A DNA stretch of 64,000 nucleotides from Mastigias papua (taxonomy: Eukaryota; Cnidaria; Scyphozoa; Rhizostomeae; Mastigiidae). The stretch covers positions 5,394,655 to 5,458,654 of the forward strand of contig OZ025277.1 in NCBI GenBank assembly GCA_964019165.1. The letters run 5' to 3'. The translations under genes and the position numbers were made by a program. Positions 1 to 12,580 of this stretch are shown here, piece after piece (the first letter of the stretch is position 1; the number at the start of each line of letters is the position of its first letter). A model generated the notes under the pieces. The model did not search any database, was not told the DNA's origin, and was given only the letters and a program-made list of their open reading frames with translations.

Positions 1-157
1 TTGGTTCTAAGTAGCATGAAATTACTATATTCTTGTAACCAACGTTAGATATTTTGATGTAAAATTTATTGTTGAATTAAAACGTAGCATAATCTGACAA
101 TTCCCCCCTGTGTTCTTTCATAGCAAAGTGAGTTTCGCACCACATTGCACCGTGCAG

Positions 158-1422
158 CAGGGGCGGATCCAGGGTAATGCACAAGCCTTACGTAAGGCAG
201 TCGAATTTCAAGAAAACTCTTCGTAAGTCCCCCAGCAGCAACGTTCAGATCTGTGTGTACCCCCGTACCTTGTCTCGTCATCACTTTTGTGCTGAGTGCT
301 GAGAACGAAGTGAGCATACCATATTTGGCTCATCGCTTATTGTGTCCTGAATTGTAGCCTGTCAGAATTCTATTGTGCTGCGATAGGAGACAAGTGTAAG
401 GCGCTCTAAAACGATTGTGATACAGTAGAATCTATTGTGCAGCATTAGGAGTTTGATGTGCTGCACAAACCATTGTCGAGAATTTGAGATGCTGTACAAT
501 CATCTGACATTTTAGATAAAAGAAAACAATCCTGAAATCATATCACCAGTAATCCGCACTATTGTTACGTTTTGCTGCACGATTGTCAGATTCTGCTGCA
601 CGATTGTTAGTTGTCGCTACACAATTGCAATTGTTTAGTTTGTTCAGATTCAGTGTCATTGGTAGCTGCTGCTTCAGATTCACAGACGCTATTCAACATT
701 TTGAGGAGTCAGTTGACAAGTCTTAGGCCCTACATGTCTCTAGGTACAAATGTTGTTCATTCCCTCATCGAAGACAATACCGGAAGCATATTTTCAAAGA
801 CACTGTTCGTGGATTTCAGAACGGAGGGGCTGATCAATAATTACGTCTCGCTTTGGGAGTAGGTAGTTCTAAATGTGGCTCGTGATTCTCCGTAACTGTC
901 TGCATTTTTTAAGCATCAAATGGGAAGAAAATCATTCGTCGCACTTCGGAACAAGTAACAGAACCAAGAGATTCCGTGCTGATGGGATAAATAGCACTGC
1001 CGAACAAGGACAGTACAACCTTAAAGATTGGCAGCCCGCTTTGAACGTCATGCTATCGATGACGTCGACTTTTGTGCTGAGGAAGGGGATATTTTAGAAA
1101 TCGGTTATAAAAGTTGAATGCCTGTATTTATTAATATCGATAAGGAACCAGTTTGGACAAGCGAATGACAAAGATATATTTTTCATCCATATTAGACCTC
1201 TTTTTACCATTTCTTTGTTAGCACTTACTGTTGTTTCGGATGATGTCTAATGTGTGTTTCAAGAGAGAACCACTGAAAGAGAAGCAAATAATGTGAACAG
1301 CTGAAATATATGTATGATGCTGACAAAACTAGGCGTGGCAACCAGCCAGCTTTGAGCCACGCCCTTTCTTAAATGTTTCCTATGTTGTGCAGCAGTCAGT
1401 TTTATCCCTGGATCCGCCCCTG
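158..1422. mobile_element. DNA transposon (probably non-autonomous) with perfect 17-bp terminal inverted repeats
   Basis: The ends are exact inverted repeats: CAGGGGCGGATCCAGGG at 158-174 and its reverse complement at 1406-1422. The six bases before the left end (152-157, GTGCAG) recur directly after the right end (1423-1428), which looks like a target-site duplication. The left 450 bases carry many copies, in both orientations, of a motif close to TTGTGCAGCA / TGCTGCACAA (near 378, 437, 457, 572, 594), and one sits near the right end at 1385. Such arrays are typical of subterminal transposase binding sites. The short open frames inside (611-862, 873-1097) match no transposase I recognise. 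The superfamily is unresolved. Confidence 0.78.
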
Positions 1423-1730
1423 GTGCAGTGTATTTTACAACTTCATGAAGATTTCATCACTTTTTCTTTTAATTTGCTTTCGATTGCTTTGTTTCATATT
1501 GGTATCTATTTCCAACATCATAATCATCATAGATTTTAACTGAAAATAGGAGAAATTATTCACATTCACCACCCACGCGCGCGTACACGAGCCAATCTAG
1601 CTCTTTGAGGTAATGTAATGACAGGACTTAGACCTGAGAAGAATCGAGCATTGCTTTACTACCTATCACTTTCTGGATTGCATCAGAATGTCAAAAGCAA
1701 CATAATTTGTCGAAATCCTCAAAGTAACTC

Positions 1731-1894
1731 TGATGATGATGGTGATGATGATGCTTATGATGGTGATGATGATGATGGTGACGATGATGATGATGATGGT
1801 GATGATGATGATGATAATGATGATGTTGATGATGATAATGATGATGATGATAATGATGATGATTATGATGATAATAATGACGATAATGAAGATG
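1731..1894. repeat. Imperfect GAT trinucleotide microsatellite
   Basis: About 164 bases of GAT units interrupted by GGT, AAT and GAC variants. It creates artificial open frames in five of the six frames: poly-Asp, poly-Met/Val and, on the other strand, poly-Ile and poly-His. None should be read as a gene. Confidence 0.95.
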
Positions 1895-2371
1895 GCTAGC
1901 CCATGGTTGGGGACCTCCTCGTTGTGGCAAGGGGGCACAGAGAGACTCTGCCTTTAAGTTGATAGTGATTCATTTCGCGAAGATTCAGAATTGGGGCAGA
2001 CGTTGACGACCTGTGGCAAACTGTCCGAAAGGCCCCTTAAGTGAAAGTCAGGCACAGGAGCTTCAGGCTGCAGCTCTGATAAGTAACTGTTGGGGTAACA
2101 GAGTGGATTGAGTGTAGCCGACTCAACCACCTCTTCTAAACAATTTGAAGGCGACACTGACCTCAGGGTCAGCCTAGGCCCCGTAAGGGGCGCACAGGAA
2201 AAGATAGTCAGACAGATGATGAAGATGATGATAATGAAAATAAAACCTACATCAAAATGTTATTTATTTGTTTTGAAATTCATTTTATTGTAATCTACAG
2301 CAGTTAAATATACAGGAACCTTGTTGATAACAACATCTCTTGTGTTGAAGTGGTTACCCTGTGTAAAACTC

Positions 2372-2400
2372 ATTATTATTATTATTATTATTATTTTTAT
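2372..2400. repeat. Short TTA/ATT microsatellite
   Basis: About nine ATT units followed by a T-rich tail. Confidence 0.85.
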
Positions 2401-5400
2401 TAGTTGTACTATTGCTTTATGCAGACATGCCACTTATAAATTGCCTGCTAATTAGTGAGATGTATATTTGTTGACGAATGAAATCAAGTTTTAAAAATTA
2501 TAATTACTATTATTATTAGTATGGTGATGATGATTATGCTAATGACTTAAAGTGATGAAGTTTGTCTATCTGATGATAATTTGGATATGAACTCAAGCCC
2601 AGAGATGTGCCGACTTGGGGCCTGGGGGAGCATCACGCCCCCATTGTCTAATAAACTGTAAGAAAGTTGGTCATGCAGCAAGGAATTCGGCGTGCATTGG
2701 GAAGATTGACCAAATTTTAACTTGCAATCTTTTCTATTCTCTTGGTTATGGCTGGTTATAATCAACTCTCTTTTTGAGATTGCAAATAACTTGCTGTAAC
2801 TAGCTATTATCACCATTGTTTCCTTGTTTTCTGGAGGAAATTGGTCTAAAGCAAACAATTAGTTGCCTTTTCCGAATGCCCCCACCCCCCACCAACACTT
2901 GTTCATCCTCATCTGGTAAAAAACTTTGTAATCGCACTGGTCATGGTTTTACTTCCAGTGTTTAATTCTAGTGCGACGATATTGGGCCAATAAGTTTCAA
3001 ATGAAAGTTGCAAATAGAGTTACATTATATTGACTATCAAACTCGAGAAAAGAAATAATTTTATCTTGAGCTCAATCGAAGAGAAAACGGCTAAACTTTC
3101 TCGCTTCAGCAATATCACTGAAACAAGTTACATTCTACGAGCATTCCACGGACTGAAATCCTTTCATAAATAAACACATGGTTTTCAAAGACTCACTGTT
3201 ACCTGCACACAAATGAAAAGGACACCTGCACAGCAAATTCTGAAAACATAAACAGGCTTGGGAGAAAACAGCCATTCAGAACCATGAAGAGCAGCATACG
3301 TCAACATGAATTATCGATGCACATCCAACTTTGCCTATATACAAATACGTGTGAATGTTTGTTCCCCGAAATCGAACAAAGTCAAATCTGGCAGAAGAAA
3401 GTCTGTGAGTAACGACTCTGAAGATCTATAAGCAAAATGGCTGCTCACGAGACGAGGGTTCTAATCTGTCGTACAATAACTCTGCATGCTCCTGTTCACT
3501 TTCAATTCCCTCAGGTGTTTCTATACCATAGATTTATTGGATAAGGCCGAAGTTAATGTTGGGTTACCAAAGGGTAGGTATTACACATCAATACTTCATA
3601 CCAAACAAAACCTCCATGTGAGAATTCTCACTTCTATTACAACGCCAAATCTCAAGGAGCCCTCTAGGCCCACCCCTCCCCCAGTCCACAATTCGCTTTT
3701 GGTCGCGCATGTACAATTGTTGAGTTTACTAGCTCCATTGGGCATTCCCGTCATGCTAAATCAGACACAACACAATTGACACTTTGTTGAAAACTTATGC
3801 TCTAAGAAGCAAATATTTGCACAAGAGAAGTAAAGCAATCAAATGCCGCCTGCTGAGGAAAATGGCCATTCCCTAGGAGGATAATAACGCATAGTGATTG
3901 AAGACCTCATGGGAGCAATACCAACAGTTATACGCTCAGGGGGTCCATATACAGCAAACCCTAACCTTTGTAGCAATGAAACGCTGAATAAAACAAACAC
4001 GGATTCTCCATTAATAACTAATTTTGTCAATTCCAAAAACTAAACGTCATCTACATCGGTCTAGTTAATGTTCTGTATCGCCGTATAGTAAATGAGGATC
4101 CAGACAAAGTCGTAGGGAGCTTTCACTAAGTATGAAGCAGATAAGGGCGGTAGAATGTCAACAGGGTCTCCAAATCTTGTGGGGGGGGGGGGTCAACTGT
4201 TGGGCAAACACATTATTTCATATAATGAAGATGGGCCGTGAACGTTTCATTTAGAATATTTCAAAAAATCAAGACACGATCAAAGTTCTGTCATCACTTT
4301 CAATCCTCACATACTGTTCTACCATTGTGGCATCTTTGACGTTTTCATCCCTGCATGCTGAAACTTCATAACCAGAGACTTTGCAGGCTATGAAATTTAA
4401 CTGACGCAAGGTTTTTCATGCTTCTCTCAATGGAGTTTTCAGAGAGCTATATACTTTTATGGGAGTCTTAAAATTCCTTCCACCCTGGTCTGCGCCATAC
4501 TCTATTACATTTCCCTAAAAGCCAGGACAGTGAGTCCAACCACATGTATCTTTCTTGCAATCGGAACTCTCGTGGGTAGTATTGATTGAATCACCATTTA
4601 TCATCATAATTACAACATACAATATGGAGCAATCTTGCCCGAAAAGAATTAGAAAAGTTTGAGCATGATTTCCGAAGTGAGAAATATCACTTAAATAGTC
4701 GTTCGTCTAGAATACAAAGAAATCGGAAAGGGGGCAGTTTGCTCCATATTCATGGGAAAGTATATTCCTGTACATGAGATGAGATTTCCTACCTAATGTA
4801 TATACATAAATTGTACAATAGTGTTAATGATAATATGGATATTGGCGCTTCTACTTACCATAGTTAATGCATACTTTACTAAAAAACTACATATTCAAAT
4901 GATTAAATTAAAAAATAATTCTATATCTGTGTATTTCATTGCATACTGGAAATATAACTAAACTCCTAAAACGGATGAGAATCTACTATTCTGTTCACAT
5001 TTTCCTAAATTGTAGAGCCTCCGATTTCGAAACATTTGATCCACTAGAATTGCCCAATATAACCAGGAAGCGTGTATTGGCGAGTACTACTTCCGTTTAT
5101 TCTAGGATAACCAATTCAAATACCCATTTATCCATTTGCTGCTACGCAGGCACTAGGAAAAGGCCGCTAGATACGAGCGCATCCCTTGAATTCTTATCCC
5201 AGACGGTTGCCATCTGCATATTGTTGTGGTCTACCATGCGTATTGTCATCAATAATTCATGCATGATTCATCATCGAACTCCTAGGCAACATTACAAGAG
5301 GCTTTGTTGGAAATATTTCACACAGGGTAGTATCAAAGATCACTCCCCTCACTCTGTATTGACATAATCCAAAACTACTGCAATACTGTAGCCTTGTACG

Positions 5401-5742
5401 GGGTTCAAATTGTGATTTCGAAATAGACGTGCACTAGCTAGAGTAAAAGGAGCTCAACAAAATAGATTATTCCGCTTCAAAACATACAGTATTGTGATAG
5501 GCAAATTATAACACCTTTGTTAAGGCCAAGAGTAGACTTCGCTCAGTGAAAGTTAGATGCAACTACTGGTATTTCACCAAAGTAGCTTTAATGGTTGACA
5601 GGGTCCGTAGAAAATAAAGATTCCCCCTTATCATTGAAAATCGCCATTCACAATTCTGTGTGCTTTCCAACTCGAGAACTCGACTGACCATTCTAATTCT
5701 ACTGTTGCATTGTCAATACGTTACAGTCTGAACATTATGTAT

Positions 5743-5748
5743 TTTATT
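5743..5748 (-). promoter_or_regulatory. Candidate poly(A) signal of the KLF gene
   Basis: AATAAA on the minus strand begins 25 bases after the KLF stop codon. If it is used, the 3' UTR would be very short. Other AATAAA hexamers lie further downstream, for example near 5095, so this assignment is tentative. Confidence 0.35.
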
Positions 5749-5772
5749 TCATTTTGAGCGTAATTTACTGTT

Positions 5773-6516
5773 CTATTGGTGGCGTTTCATGTGCAGAGCT
5801 AAATGGTCAGATCTTGAAAAACAGCGATCACATTGCAGGCATTTGAAAGGCTTAGCACCTGTATGTTTTCTATAGTGTCTGGTAAGTTCATCAGATCTAG
5901 CAAATCTCCAACAACAACCTTCCCAACTACATTTATAAGGCTTCTCTCCAGTGTGAGTCCTTTGATGAGCTTTTAAATGTGAACTCTTTGTATAAACTTT
6001 TTTACAACCAGAGAAGAAACATTTATGCACTCTCTTTTTTGAGTCAATATTATTTGTTTTCTTTGAGTCAAAAGCGGTTCTGCCGCGCTTCGTTGATAAC
6101 TTTACTGTCCGAGTTGATTCTACTCCACTGCCTCCGCTAGACACTGACTCCGGAGAGCTAGGGGGCGTTAACAAAATCTGTTGCGATACATCCTGTCGCG
6201 TTATCGAGTCAGCGTGCTGACTTTGACGGCTAAACACAGTTATCCTCGTCGGTGATTTCAAAATTGAGAAATCTGGGGCATCTCTGAACTTTGGTTCAGT
6301 AGGGGTTTCGGGTAAAACTACAGTGATATGAGTCGTTTGGCCGTTAGAACTGTGATCTGATAAAGGTTTCGAGTGGGTGGTGATTCCCATGATAGGGCTG
6401 TCAAGGTCCTCAGCAAAAAAGAACTCATTCCATGGACTTGGAACGACGGTGTCTAAATCCTTACAGCTTAATGATATGGGCTCTCTACACAAATATCTGT
6501 ACAATTCCATTCGAGT
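5773..6516 (-). CDS. KLF6/7-like: KLF6/7-like coding exon 2 with all three zinc fingers
   Basis: The acceptor is CTTTTTCAG|ACT at phase 0, after a 417-base intron (6517-6933). It encodes 247 residues: acidic and Ser/Thr/Pro-rich activation region, TPPSSPE motif, basic linker and three C2H2 fingers, ending HMKRHQ and TAG at 5775-5773. Confidence 0.95.
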   Translation of the reverse strand, partial: TRMELYRYLCREPISLSCKDLDTVVPSPWNEFFFAEDLDSPIMGITTHSKPLSDHSSNGQTTHITVVLPETPTEPKFRDAPDFSILKSPTRITVFSRQSQHADSITRQDVSQQILLTPPSSPESVSSGGSGVESTRTVKLSTKRGRTAFDSKKTNNIDSKKRVHKCFFSGCKKVYTKSSHLKAHQRTHTGEKPYKCSWEGCCWRFARSDELTRHYRKHTGAKPFKCLQCDRCFSRSDHLALHMKRHQ

Positions 6517-7038
6517 CTGAAAAAGAAGTATGAAAAACAAAGCTTGAGCAGATTCACAACCAACTTGCCTACAGACTTAATTGAGCTCTCGCGTTGCGAG
6601 AAGATAAAGCCACAGCAATGCAAAACATTCGTGGTTCTATACTTTCATTTCACCATACATGTCTCAAATAAATAATATTTCTTAAAGACTTCATCTTCCC
6701 TATTTCAACCGAAGACTAGTCGCTACAAAACATGAAATCCTAGCGAGTTGCAATAACAAGGAAGCGAAAGGTTGTTGGCTACAAAATCGCTTAGGCCACT
6801 CTAGATGTAGCACTGATGGTGTCAATTGTTCAACCTACATAAATCATTGGCTTGTAACGTCTACAGACTGTTGATATTACTGGCAAAGAGAAATTACAAT
6901 GTTTATCATAAAAGAAACTAGTTAGATGTTTACCTGCTGCCAGTCCTCCTCAACTGACGAGGAAGGACAGAAGAAGCCAGTATCATGAATACTCTCAAGC
7001 TCCTGAAAAATGCTTCCTGATGGCAGTGTCGAATTCAT
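5773..7038 (-). CDS. KLF6/7-like: Krüppel-like factor 6/7-type zinc-finger transcription factor (two coding exons)
   Basis: A nuclear DNA-binding protein expected to recognise GC/CACCC boxes. The coding sequence joins 7038-6934 to 6516-5773 and gives 282 residues; human KLF6 has 283. The N terminus holds the conserved [15 protein letters not shown] block of KLF6/7, followed by WQQ and then ELYRYL across the splice. A TPPSSPE motif lies at residues 152-158 and a basic stretch near 184-200. Three C2H2 fingers end the protein: 201-223, 231-253 and 261-281, with TGEKPYK and TGAKPFK linkers and all Cys/His ligands present. It stops one residue after the third finger, as KLF6 and KLF7 do. ATG at 7038 is the first Met after an in-frame TAA (7074-7072) and has A at -3. 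Human KLF6/7 split the finger region with introns; here one exon carries all three. An ancestral single KLF6/7 gene is likely. Confidence 0.95.
6934..7038 (-). CDS. KLF6/7-like: KLF6/7-like coding exon 1
   Basis: It encodes 35 residues, from the start Met to WQQ. The donor is CAG|GTAAAC and the phase is 0. The block [15 protein letters not shown] aligns directly with human KLF6 SIFQELQIVHETGYF, which is what identifies the subfamily. Confidence 0.93.
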
Positions 7039-7208
7039 TATCAAAAGCACCTTGCAACTGAAGTTACAGCATTAAATCCTGCCAATGCAACTACCAATGC
7101 AACATAGAATCGATTAAACTGTAGTAGAAAGACCGAGAACAAACTATGCAGCAACTGATTGTGTATTAGTCATGGTATCCTTCATTTGTTAAAAAAAGTC
7201 AGATTCGA

Positions 7209-7405
7209 CCAATCAGAGGAAGAGTAATCATTGAAGGACCAATAAGAACAATACAATATTAGGGGGATGTCCATGCTAGGGGAAAACGGTGATAGCCAAT
7301 ACAAATGACAGGAAATGATAGAGAGACTGATGATTGGCTCAATTGCTTTGTGAAAAATAACGCTCCAAATATGGTATGGACAGAAATAGCCTGTATATAA
7401 ACTTG
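7209..7405. promoter_or_regulatory. Cluster of CCAAT, CArG and TATA-like motifs upstream of the KLF gene
   Basis: CCAAT pentamers lie at 7209-7213, 7239-7243 and 7296-7300, with an inverted one (ATTGG) at 7333-7337. A perfect CArG box, CCAAATATGG, lies at 7365-7374 and a TATATAA at 7394-7400. This is 170 to 370 bases upstream of the KLF start codon. The CCAAT-CArG-TATA order reads naturally on the plus strand, so the direction of the promoter is unresolved. CArG boxes bind SRF, and immediate-early control of KLF6-type genes would fit, but that is inference. Confidence 0.45.
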
Positions 7406-8216
7406 AAAGCGCGCATTTCTTCATAGCCATGCAGGTGAAAACAGAGCAAGTAGACGAGGCAGTTTGAACTTTATTGATAGGGAATTTCAGCTCACTCATT
7501 GACCTATGAGTGTAATTTCAACCAAGTTATATATGATGTATGGCTACAAATATAATAGCAATAAATTCCGATAGCAAGTTACTCGTCTTTGAATGACTTC
7601 ATAATGATAAATCGTTATTAAATGTGGCACTGACCACAATTCTGAACCGTTAACAAAATTTTAAGGTGAGTAACGAGAGGAAAGAGTATACCTATAAATT
7701 CTATAGATAAGGAAAACTACAGGTGTAAAAGTTATTGCTACATGTAAAACAATCAATATGGGGATTGCAGTCCATCAAAAAGAGAAGCAGATGGAATTGT
7801 TAACATTGACAGCTATGAAAAAGAAGCAATTTCTTTACAACAAAAGAAATGATGACTCATAGGAAATTTCCCGTCGGAGAGCTATAGATGAACAGGACTA
7901 GACAATTTCATTTTCTATTTGGGTCACACGACACACAGGTGTTTGGCAGCCAGAAGAATAGTCTCATGCATAGATATTTGCTATTAAGTAGTGAAGATTT
8001 CAATAATATTAATAAGAGCAACAAGACAAAGTTTAAAAAATATTTGATTCAAATAATTGTATCTAGGAAGGCTAGGGTTTCACTGTTAGTGAATAGCGTT
8101 AAACTATTACTCTAGCACCCTCTTTTAAAGGTGCTATCAACTCGATGAACATTCTGACAACTAGGAACATCAAATGCCCACCCAGTTATTAAAGAATGCC
8201 CAATTTTTGCCCAGCC

Positions 8217-8515
8217 TTGCTGTTCTTAAAATTGTTAACTTCATGAGTAAGATGTTCTTAAATTATTTATAGATTGCAGCGATTTTCAGCACTCGGTATT
8301 CGTCGAGGCTATATTTATACAATAAAAAGCTTCTAATGGACACTCCCCAAAGAGTTGTTGAGTCACGTCATGACTCCCAGAGCGGATAAGTTTACACTTG
8401 CTATGCTTTCTATAAAAACTCAAATAAACAGAACATCTAGGTCCTCATTCACTTTGAGCCTTGCATCAGTCTCTTAAATTACTCTTAATTAAACTTCAGC
8501 GATTGTGGTCCTTGA
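8217..8515 (+). mobile_element. MITE family A, degraded copy 1
   Basis: It shares the family core with the copies at 13465, 60267 and 63081: a segment close to GACACTCCCCAAAGAGTTG, then CTGAGTC, then a GAGCCTTGCAT segment followed by repeated TCTTAAATTA. Both ends are eroded, so the limits are approximate. Confidence 0.55.
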
Positions 8516-11500
8516 CATTCATATAGGCCAGCTTAACTTCTGACAACCAAACGTACACATTCTGAATTGGCTTTACTTTCTCAAGGGAGCTATCATAAAA
8601 TGATTTAACAGTGACAACACAATTTGTAAGGGGCAAACGCTAGGCTAAGAGATCATTTCATACATTCCATTGAAATTTTTCAGTAGAATATTAAAAAGCA
8701 TCTCAGGAAATTAGGGGTCAGTGATATATAATTCTCGGTACCGGGGTGGGTTAGAATTGGGAAGGTAAGACAACTTTTCCAAATGCAAGTGAGGGTATAA
8801 AACTTTGTGGAGAATTTTCGAGGAGTATGAAATCCATTGATCACTATAATTATATGTATCTAGTTGTCACAGTGTCTGCTATAATAAAAATGCATGCTCC
8901 GATTTTTCTCTCTCTTAAGTTTTCTGTAGTATGCTTTTTCTTTGCGGGGCTCTTATTCGCATTCAGTGCAGCTGTTTGGTCAAATGAACTTTCAAGCTTA
9001 AATCAACTATTTCGTCAAAAATTTGTCTATGCCTTTTACAAAGGAAACCGCGCAAAGAATGATATTTCCTGATGTACAAAATTTTTTTTAAACATTTCCT
9101 AACAAGTAAATTTTGCAGAACGCATTTTCTATAGTGATCTTTTTCACCAGAATGAAGTAAAGTAGCAATGAAGAAATGTACCCTGAAATACTTACAAAAA
9201 GCTTGCATCAAAACTTGGCTCTGTAGATAGCAACTGAGGTGTGAAACGCATTTTTGCTTCTTAATGGGGTATAACAATTTTTAGACAAAAATTGAATGGG
9301 TATAAAACTTTTGATAAAAGTTGTAAAGCTCAACCAGCCGCGGTACCCAGATAAATGACTGCCCCCTGCTTACTCGTCAGTACCCTTCTGCTATGACCAC
9401 TTTCCCCCACTTTTGGCAGAAAAAAGACCTTGCATATGTCACTGGATGTGACCTTACAAGAATAAGACCGTACAATACATAATCGGTATTTCAGGATGGG
9501 AAATGACTTAAACTGACGATGCGAACAGATAAGAGCAGAAATGCTGGTCTCTTATTTGATTAGATCATAGACATTAGATCATATACATATACCTGCTTTG
9601 TATGAAAAATCAATGAGTGGATCAAACGTAAAATTGAAATATTTGTAGCTTAAAGGTGCTCTAGCGCAATATTTACATTTTTGTAGGAATCTCAGCTGAG
9701 ATTTGGTATTCAAAATCCCTCTGTAGCTCATTGCCAAATCTTGTGTTTCTTCTAAATAAAACTAGGAACAAGTAAGTAAGGGATTGTGTTGATGTAAAAT
9801 GAAGTAAAATTTTGGCCATTTCACTATTATAAAATCTACTAGTAGAATTTAATAGCCAGGAGTTCTTGCTATGCTTCTTTTAATGTATAAATGTGCTATA
9901 AATAGCTTGCTGCACGCTTCCAATGCTTGAACTGTGCAGCAGTCCGTGCTGATAACCAAATTATATTGCAAATAAATCAAGCAGCATCATCATTGTTTTG
10001 TATAATAGCAGTTATACCATTTATGAGTGATATAACATTGATACTCTCCATTAATACAATTCCTAATTCATGACTGTGTGATAAATGTTGATAATGTCTC
10101 TGCAACTAATGAAATAGAAATACTGATAATAGATAAAACAATATAATCCATTTATCTACCGTTGGCTGAAAAATATAGCTAATTATAAGAGCTTAATTAA
10201 AGCTAATTTAGGTCTACTTTAAGTCCAAAATAAAAAAAAATACGCCTACAATTAAATAGAAAATACAAGATACACTGTTAAAATGGATGTTGATGATGGC
10301 TGTTTGGGTTATTTGCAATATAATTTGATTATTTAAAGCAGGTTTGTATATAAGAAGAAGCATGAGACGAACTACTACCATATAAATGGTCACTGACTTC
10401 TACCAGTGGATTGTAAAATCAAATTTAAATATTTTCAGAACAATACATGCCATGTGTTACTTTATAAGTGAAATTCTGAGATGATTTCCTGAAATTGTGA
10501 GGAACGTTGATGAATATCGTTACTCAAAAGGAATATCTCGGTCCCATAGTCCCTATGGGCTGAGGGCAGGGAGGATGTTCATCTCTATTGCTCCTGTGTA
10601 GCAGGCATCCTATATCATAAATGTACGATGATTCAAATGATTCTAAGCATATTTGAATTATGGAAAATCTCGAATCCCCTGATATGTCTGCCTATGGTGC
10701 GCAGCAACTGGCATAAGGAGGAACTCCAATACATGCTAGATATATTGAGCTTTGAGATAATTTTTCAATAACTAGAATTACTAGACAAACAGTGTAAGAA
10801 GTATGCAGAAAATTCCAAATTAGAATTGCTCTACTTTGTCTGAGTAAAAGGGGGAAACACACCCTGGAAAATTGATACCATTAATCCCACACTACCGAAA
10901 TCTGACAACTGATATTTTACAGCGTTTTGGCAAAGCACGTTTTCTGAGTAAACAGAGTTTGAATTCATTTTTTGAGTTACTTCAACTCATTTTTTGATTT
11001 ACTTCTCTTTTAGTACCAAACATTGGACCATTCCTAGTCAGTTTATGTCTGTTTACCTCTGGTGTTTTGTAGTTCAATTAGTATATATCCTTAATATCCA
11101 TAGTCATAGGCGTATAGTTTTGATTTTGTAGTTTTAACTACTAACAGAACATCAAGTTCCTTCTACACTTCTACTAATTATTTCGGTATTTCCATTTCAG
11201 CTGAACTCTTTTCTATATTTTTCTTATCAAGGTATTTATCCATTTTTGAATGAGTGAACTACCAGTGTGTATATATCATTCAATTTTAATGATAATACTC
11301 AATCTACGATAAAAACGGCCCCCTTTTCCCTCCGTTCTCGTCAGGGGTGTTGCTAGCCACCACATACATTTTAGTCGACCACACCTATCTTGAATTACGC
11401 CATTTAGTACAGCGTACAATGAAATATGGAACTAATTGGTGACAAACAGCAATGATTTGACATAACAATGTTCCCTGTTTCGTCCCGACTGGTTCTCGTA

Positions 11501-12162
11501 CGAAACTAAAAATATATCTCACGGAGCCTGTTTATGCATCTGTTTATGCTAGGTCACTGTGCAGCAAGTCGACGGAACTATATAACAAGAATTTCCAGAG
11601 TAGTTTCAGCTCTTCGAGTTTGGCCCCCAAGCACCCATAAAATATGCCATCTGTGTCCAAGGGACAATTTCTCGCTACTATGAGTGTGCCCTTGCAGCTG
11701 ACAGCATGCTATAAGTACTGATTATCAATGGGATTTACGTAACAGGGACAAAATGCTGTTCTCCTAAACATCATTCCTTAGTGCAGGTGCCCTGTGATGT
11801 ATGCAAATGAGATTGTTTTGTGCCAACGACCACGAAAGGCACATAATTTTAAGATTATTTTTGTCATGTCAAATATTGCTTGTAAAAAAGATGTTTCAGA
11901 TTAAACTCAATCCCATCACCAGTTGCTCGAAAGTGCATACCGCTAGAAAGATTGCCAGAATTTCAGAATAATTCAATGTAAGTCAATTCAAAGGGACATG
12001 TGTAATAAAGTAAAGAACTAAAAACGCAGCAAAACGTTAAAATCGTTCATTTGCCATGTTTAAATTGGGATTTTCCAAGTGACTTCTCTCCAATTTTATT
12101 GATGTACTTTCAAACAATTGCTCATTTCATGCCTGCATGAAATAGATTGGAAATGATACATA
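8516..12162. other. Gene-free AT-rich stretch
   Basis: No gene is seen. The open frames here (such as 8827-9072, with one hydrophobic run, and 8963-9277 on the other strand) show no domain, no splice-supported extension and no recognisable composition. Confidence 0.5.
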
Positions 12163-12580
12163 CACGCTTCTTTTTCATTGAAAAACCTAGCTCAAGGCAT
12201 AGTTCCAAAGTTCCTTATTTTCAGACCTCCATTGATTAAATTGTAGTACTGAAAGTTCCTTGAAAGTTCTTTAATTTTCAGCGCACAGTTAAAAGCAACA
12301 AAAATTGTGCAGACACAAGGAGAACATTGAAACTTTGAATTTTGCGTTTGATTTTAACTGTAACGTAAGATCAATGAAAAATGAAGGACTTAACACCAGT
12401 AAAGCAAACAATCTGCGTCTTTTTTTGGCTGCAAATGAATAGAACAGGCTTCCTAATTCGTGATTCTTTGCAGTCATAAAATTTTTCAAATCGAAAAGTT
12501 CCTTAGGGAATTATCCTTTAGTAATATAAGTTCTTTAAATATTTCGGCATTCTACATGTAGGTTCCTTATAAAGCGTGCA
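12163..12580 (+). mobile_element. MITE family B, copy 1
   Basis: An approximately 418-base element. Its left end begins near CACGCTTCTTTTTC; its right end reads, reversed, CACGCTTTATAAGGAACC. The whole length matches the element at 17608-18020 in inverted orientation, including the segments AGTTCCTTA, TTGCAGCCAAA (reversed here) and CTACATGTAG. It has no coding capacity; the open frame at 12289-12489 is incidental. Confidence 0.75.

Larger units (their letters stand above)
1423..5772. other. Intergenic stretch, no gene seen
   Basis: Apart from the GAT array (1731-1894), a TTA run (2372-2400) and an 11-G run near 4181-4191, I see no gene here. An open frame at 4939-5367 (142 codons, plus strand) has no recognisable domain or splice context and looks like chance. 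Confidence 0.6.

Noticed and set aside
1618..1957. Asp-rich, Met-rich, Ile-rich and His-rich open frames
   Set aside because: All are translations of the GAT microsatellite in different frames.
4939..5367. 142-codon plus-strand open frame downstream of the KLF gene
   Set aside because: No family signature, no splice context and ordinary AT-rich composition; likely chance.
7429..7467. Short frame ATGCAGGTGAAAACAGAGCA... after the TATA-like motif
   Set aside because: Only 12 codons before a stop, with no supporting downstream exon found.
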